From: Clostridia bacterium
GTDB lineage: Bacteria; Bacillota; Clostridia; Christensenellales; Pumilibacteraceae
Length of the DNA stretch: 64,000 bases
Assembly (NCBI GenBank): GCA_022791055.1
Contig: JAAVYI010000029.1
Location: forward strand, 40,648-104,647
Reading direction: 5' to 3'
In this document: one piece after another, positions 61,869-64,000 of the stretch
Position numbering within the stretch: position 1 is the first letter of the stretch
Layout of the letters: each line of letters opens with the position of its first letter
Notes under the pieces: model-generated
Databases searched by the model: none
What the model was told of the DNA's origin: nothing
Seen by the model: the letters and a program-made list of their open reading frames with translations, nothing else
Translations under genes and position numbers: made by a program

Positions 61869-61987
61869 GCGGCGTAGACGGTTCGAGACGGGCAACAGGC
61901 GTTTTGGCAATGAGGGCGCGTAGTTTGGGCCTACGTAACCGAATTGCCGAAACGCACGTAGCCCGCATATGACCCCGTATACGCCGC
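61869..61987 (+). repeat. Structured intergenic element (family S), copy D
   Basis: Lies between cysE and cysS. Outer stem GCGGCGTAGACGG (61869-61881)/CCGTATACGCCGC (61975-61987), 12 of 13 paired; second stem CGGGC/GCCCG; AACAG (61894-61898) facing ACGTA (61956-61960); third stem GCGTTTTGGCAAT (61899-61911)/ATTGCCGAAACGC (61943-61955), 13 bp with one U-G; apical CGTAG/CTACG around TTTGGGC or similar; ACCGA on the 3' side. This is the only copy whose conserved strand agrees with the flanking genes. Confidence 0.85.
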
Positions 61988-62019
61988 AGAACATAATTTC
62001 CCCGAAGAGGTATCGCCCC

Positions 62020-63408
62020 ATGAAAGTTTACAACACCCTATCCCGTCAAAAAGAAACGCTCGAACCGATCAAAAGCGGTCTTGTCACCATGTATTCGTGC
62101 GGGCCGACCGTGTATAACTATGCGCACATCGGCAATCTGCGCACCTATGTCTTTATGGACCTGCTGCGGCGCGCGCTGCGGGCGGACGGTTACAAACTGA
62201 AAGGCGTAATGAACGTGACCGACGTCGGGCATTTGATGTCGGACGCCGACGACGGCGAGGACAAAATGGCCAAGGCCGCGGCCGAACAGCACAAGCGCCC
62301 CGAAGAGATCGCCGCCTATTACACCGAAATTTTCATGCGCGACATTGCGCGGCTGAACATCGGTAAGCCCGAGATCGTCGCCAAAGCGACCGACCATATC
62401 GACGACATGATCGCATACGTCGAGGCGCTCGTCGAAAAAGGCTACGGCTACGAGACGAGCGACGGCATTTATTTCGACATCGGCAAGTTTCCCGAATACG
62501 GCAAGCTCAGCCGCTTAAACCTCGACGACCAGATCGCCGGCGCGCGGGTCGAGGTCAACACCGAAAAACGGCACCCGGCCGATTTTGCGCTGTGGAAAAA
62601 GGCGCCCAAAGAACACATTATGCAATGGCCGTCGCCTTGGGGCATGGGCTATCCCGGTTGGCATATCGAATGCTCGACGATGAGCCGCAAATATCTGGGC
62701 GACGTACTCGACATTCACACCGGCGGCGTCGACCATATTCCCGTACACCACGAAAACGAGATCGCGCAAAGCGAGGCGCTCGTCGGTCATAAGACGGTCG
62801 ACTATTGGATGCACGGCGAGTTCATGCTGGTCGACGGCGGCAAAATGAGTAAGTCGCTCGGTAACACGTACACGCTCGACCAGTTGGCCGAACGCGGTTA
62901 CGAGCCGCTCGACTTCCGCTATTTTTGCTTAAACGCGCATTACCGCAAAAAGCTCAACTTTACATTCGAAGGTTTATCGGCGGCGCAGACGGCGCACCGT
63001 CGTTTAAAAACGTTGGTCGCCGCTTGCCGCGAGGCGAACGCCGTCACCCCGTCCGACGTACTCGAAAAAGCGCGCGCGGACTTCCGACAAGCGGTCGACG
63101 ACGATCTCAATATCCCTTTGGCGCTCGGCGTGCTGTGGACGCTACTCAAAAATCCGCCGGCCAAAGACATTTACGAGACGGCGCTTGCGTTCGACAAAGT
63201 GTTGGGGCTGTCGCTTGACAAAGCACAGGCCGCCCCCGCCCCGCAGATCGACGACATTCCCGACGAGATCCGTGCGATCGCCGAAGAACGTTTCGCCGCC
63301 CGCAAAGCCAAAGATTGGGCAAAAAGCGACGCCCTGCGCGACGAGCTTGCCGCCCGCGGCTATGCCGTCGTCGATGCGAAAGATTCGTACACGATCAAAA
63401 AAGCGTGA
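62020..63408 (+). CDS. cysS: Cysteinyl-tRNA synthetase
   Basis: A 462-aa class I synthetase. MYSCGPTVYNYAHIGNLRTY holds the first zinc Cys and the HIGN motif; PGWHIECSTMS and HTGGVDHIPVHHENEIAQSE carry the other zinc ligands; KMSKSLGN is the second signature. It ends with the DALRDELAARGYAV domain typical of CysRS. I chose ATG 62020 (MKVYNTLSRQKE); upstream in-frame ATG 61969 lies in element D. Sits downstream of cysE as in Bacillus (cysE-cysS), but without the T-box usual there. Confidence 0.96.
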   Translation: MKVYNTLSRQKETLEPIKSGLVTMYSCGPTVYNYAHIGNLRTYVFMDLLRRALRADGYKLKGVMNVTDVGHLMSDADDGEDKMAKAAAEQHKRPEEIAAYYTEIFMRDIARLNIGKPEIVAKATDHIDDMIAYVEALVEKGYGYETSDGIYFDIGKFPEYGKLSRLNLDDQIAGARVEVNTEKRHPADFALWKKAPKEHIMQWPSPWGMGYPGWHIECSTMSRKYLGDVLDIHTGGVDHIPVHHENEIAQSEALVGHKTVDYWMHGEFMLVDGGKMSKSLGNTYTLDQLAERGYEPLDFRYFCLNAHYRKKLNFTFEGLSAAQTAHRRLKTLVAACREANAVTPSDVLEKARADFRQAVDDDLNIPLALGVLWTLLKNPPAKDIYETALAFDKVLGLSLDKAQAAPAPQIDDIPDEIRAIAEERFAARKAKDWAKSDALRDELAARGYAVVDAKDSYTIKKA

Positions 63409-63495
63409 TCGCACGCGCTTAACCGCAGCAATTCGATTTGCTCGCAATAGAGCCAAAGACAAAAAGTCCGAGAGGAAACGAGTACGCACACATTT

Positions 63496-63635
63496 TGTCA
63501 CCCTCGGAGCGAAAGCCGAGGGTCTAGCGCAAGCGAATCCATAATTTATACGCCTTCGTACATTCTTGCGTACCGCTCGGAATGACAAATGGTCTTTACT
63601 TCTTTCCATGCGGTTTTGTCTTTGGCTGTAATGAC
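63496..63635 (-). repeat. Dispersed intergenic repeat, family R1, copy 2 (inverted)
   Basis: The minus strand of this stretch aligns with 5406-5526: AGTAAAGAC, TTTGTCA, CCGAGCG, GGCG-ATAAATT, ATTCGCTT, GCTAGACCC and the CTCGG hairpin occur in the same order. Its right part (63584-63635) also matches 51386-51437. Together with R2 it makes 63.4-63.7 kb a repeat-only zone after cysS. Confidence 0.75.
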
Positions 63636-63665
63636 CGGATAGCGACCCGGTGCCGCTTTCTCCGT

Positions 63666-63702
63666 CATTGCGAACGCAGCGCGGCAATCGTCATACGCCA
63701 AA
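63666..63702 (+). repeat. Dispersed repeat R2 (GTCATTGCGA type), copy 2
   Basis: GTCATTGCGAACGCAGCGCG then GCAATCGTCATAC, inverted relative to 61756-61793. The following 63703-63796 is AT-rich and shows no gene or motif that I can support. Confidence 0.65.
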
Positions 63703-63796
63703 TAATCGCATAGTAAAAACGGGAGACGGTATAATGCGCAATTCCCACAGGGAATAAAAAACTAAATTTTTTAGAGTTGCACTTTCAAGCGAGGAC

Positions 63797-63830
63797 AAAA
63801 GCTCTCGAACGATATGTTCGAGAGCTTTTT
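63797..63830. terminator. Bidirectional intrinsic terminator
   Basis: GCTCTCGAAC (63801-63810) and GTTCGAGAGC (63816-63825) form a perfect 10-bp stem with a 5-base loop, flanked by AAAA on the left and TTTTT on the right. It lies 40 bp after the stop of the truncated GNAT gene on the minus strand. Confidence 0.92.
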
Positions 63831-63870
63831 ACTACAAACTATTTAGAAAGACAAATTGTAATTTATCGTA

Positions 63871-64000
63871 TCAAATAACTTTTCCATATCTCAAAATGTA
63901 GTGAGAGAAATTTTCGTCCACAACGACAAAGCCATTTCTTTCATAAAAATTCTTTGCAGGATTACTCTTAAAAGTATCCAAAAATATCGGTTTATTTAAT
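63871..64000 (-). CDS. GNAT acetyltransferase, C-terminal end only
   Basis: An open minus-strand frame enters from the right edge and ends with TGA at 63871-63873. The last 42 residues include KSNPAKNFYERNGFVVVDEN and end ILRYGKVI. NPAKxFYERNGF is the conserved last alpha-beta unit of GNAT acetyltransferases. The codons are much AT-richer than the core genes here, so the gene may be acquired. The rest lies outside the window. Confidence 0.8.
   Translation of the reverse strand, partial: LNKPIFLDTFKSNPAKNFYERNGFVVVDENFSHYILRYGKVI

Overview
The window looks like a chromosomal contig from an uncultured, moderately GC-rich member of the Firmicutes, most likely gut-dwelling Clostridia (inference). 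Support: lipoprotein signal peptides with lipoboxes, consensus sigma-A promoters (TTGACA-17-TATAAT), strong GGAGG ribosome sites, a CUT1 sugar ABC transporter with a LacI regulator, an ECF riboflavin transporter under an FMN riboswitch, type II GalT, and standard use of TGA as stop. Most genes between 1 and 42.8 kb lie on the minus strand. Many neighbours share the 4-bp ATGA overlap typical of translationally coupled operons.

Region 1 (1-17.7 kb, minus strand) is a mannoside-use locus read from right to left: GH2 beta-mannosidase, LacI-family regulator, a 1519-aa lipoprotein of unknown function, a second large lipoprotein interrupted at a run of ten G, a solute-binding lipoprotein, two permeases, a GH3 enzyme and a GH38 alpha-mannosidase cut by the window edge. 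The transporter ATPase is not present. A consensus promoter flanked by three copies of one operator-like 10-mer drives it.

Region 2 (17.7-24.6 kb) holds a GNAT/SDR pair, a membrane-anchored Mur ligase, an alpha/beta hydrolase, rimI, tsaB, yhbY, tsaE, and the RibU S component with its riboswitch. Region 3 (24.6-28.2 kb) is an operon pairing a small siroheme-type sulfite/nitrite reductase with a FecBCD-like ABC importer. Region 4 (28.2-42.8 kb) is housekeeping: PAP2 phosphatase, a NadD-YqeK-RsfS triple fusion, obgE, the two Nfn/GltA-like flavoprotein subunits, nth, galT, a pseudouridine synthase, a methyltransferase, ileS (type 2) and trhA.

Region 5 (43-51.4 kb) changes strand often: a zinc-ribbon Ser/Thr kinase, an AT-rich divergent pair of small HTH regulators with three palindromic operators, galE, a ferredoxin, a metzincin-like lipoprotein, tRNA-Arg(CCT), leuS, a frameshifted REP-associated (RAYT) transposase with GTAG-footed REP hairpins, and a purine phosphoribosyltransferase. 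Region 6 (51.5-60.2 kb) is one gene for a 2890-aa membrane-anchored Ig-like surface protein. Region 7 (60.6-64 kb) is marR-cysE-cysS, then a repeat-rich stretch and a truncated GNAT gene.

The most unusual signal is in the intergenic DNA. Five copies of a ~100-120 bp element (22.2, 30.9, 35.4, 37.3, 61.9 kb) share one multi-stem fold with fixed loop motifs (AACAG / CGTA / GTAG...CTAC / ACCGA). Their stems differ in sequence but stay base-paired, and all five point the same way whatever the direction of the flanking genes. At two loci the element is preceded by tandem repeats of about 75 bp. I do not recognise this family.
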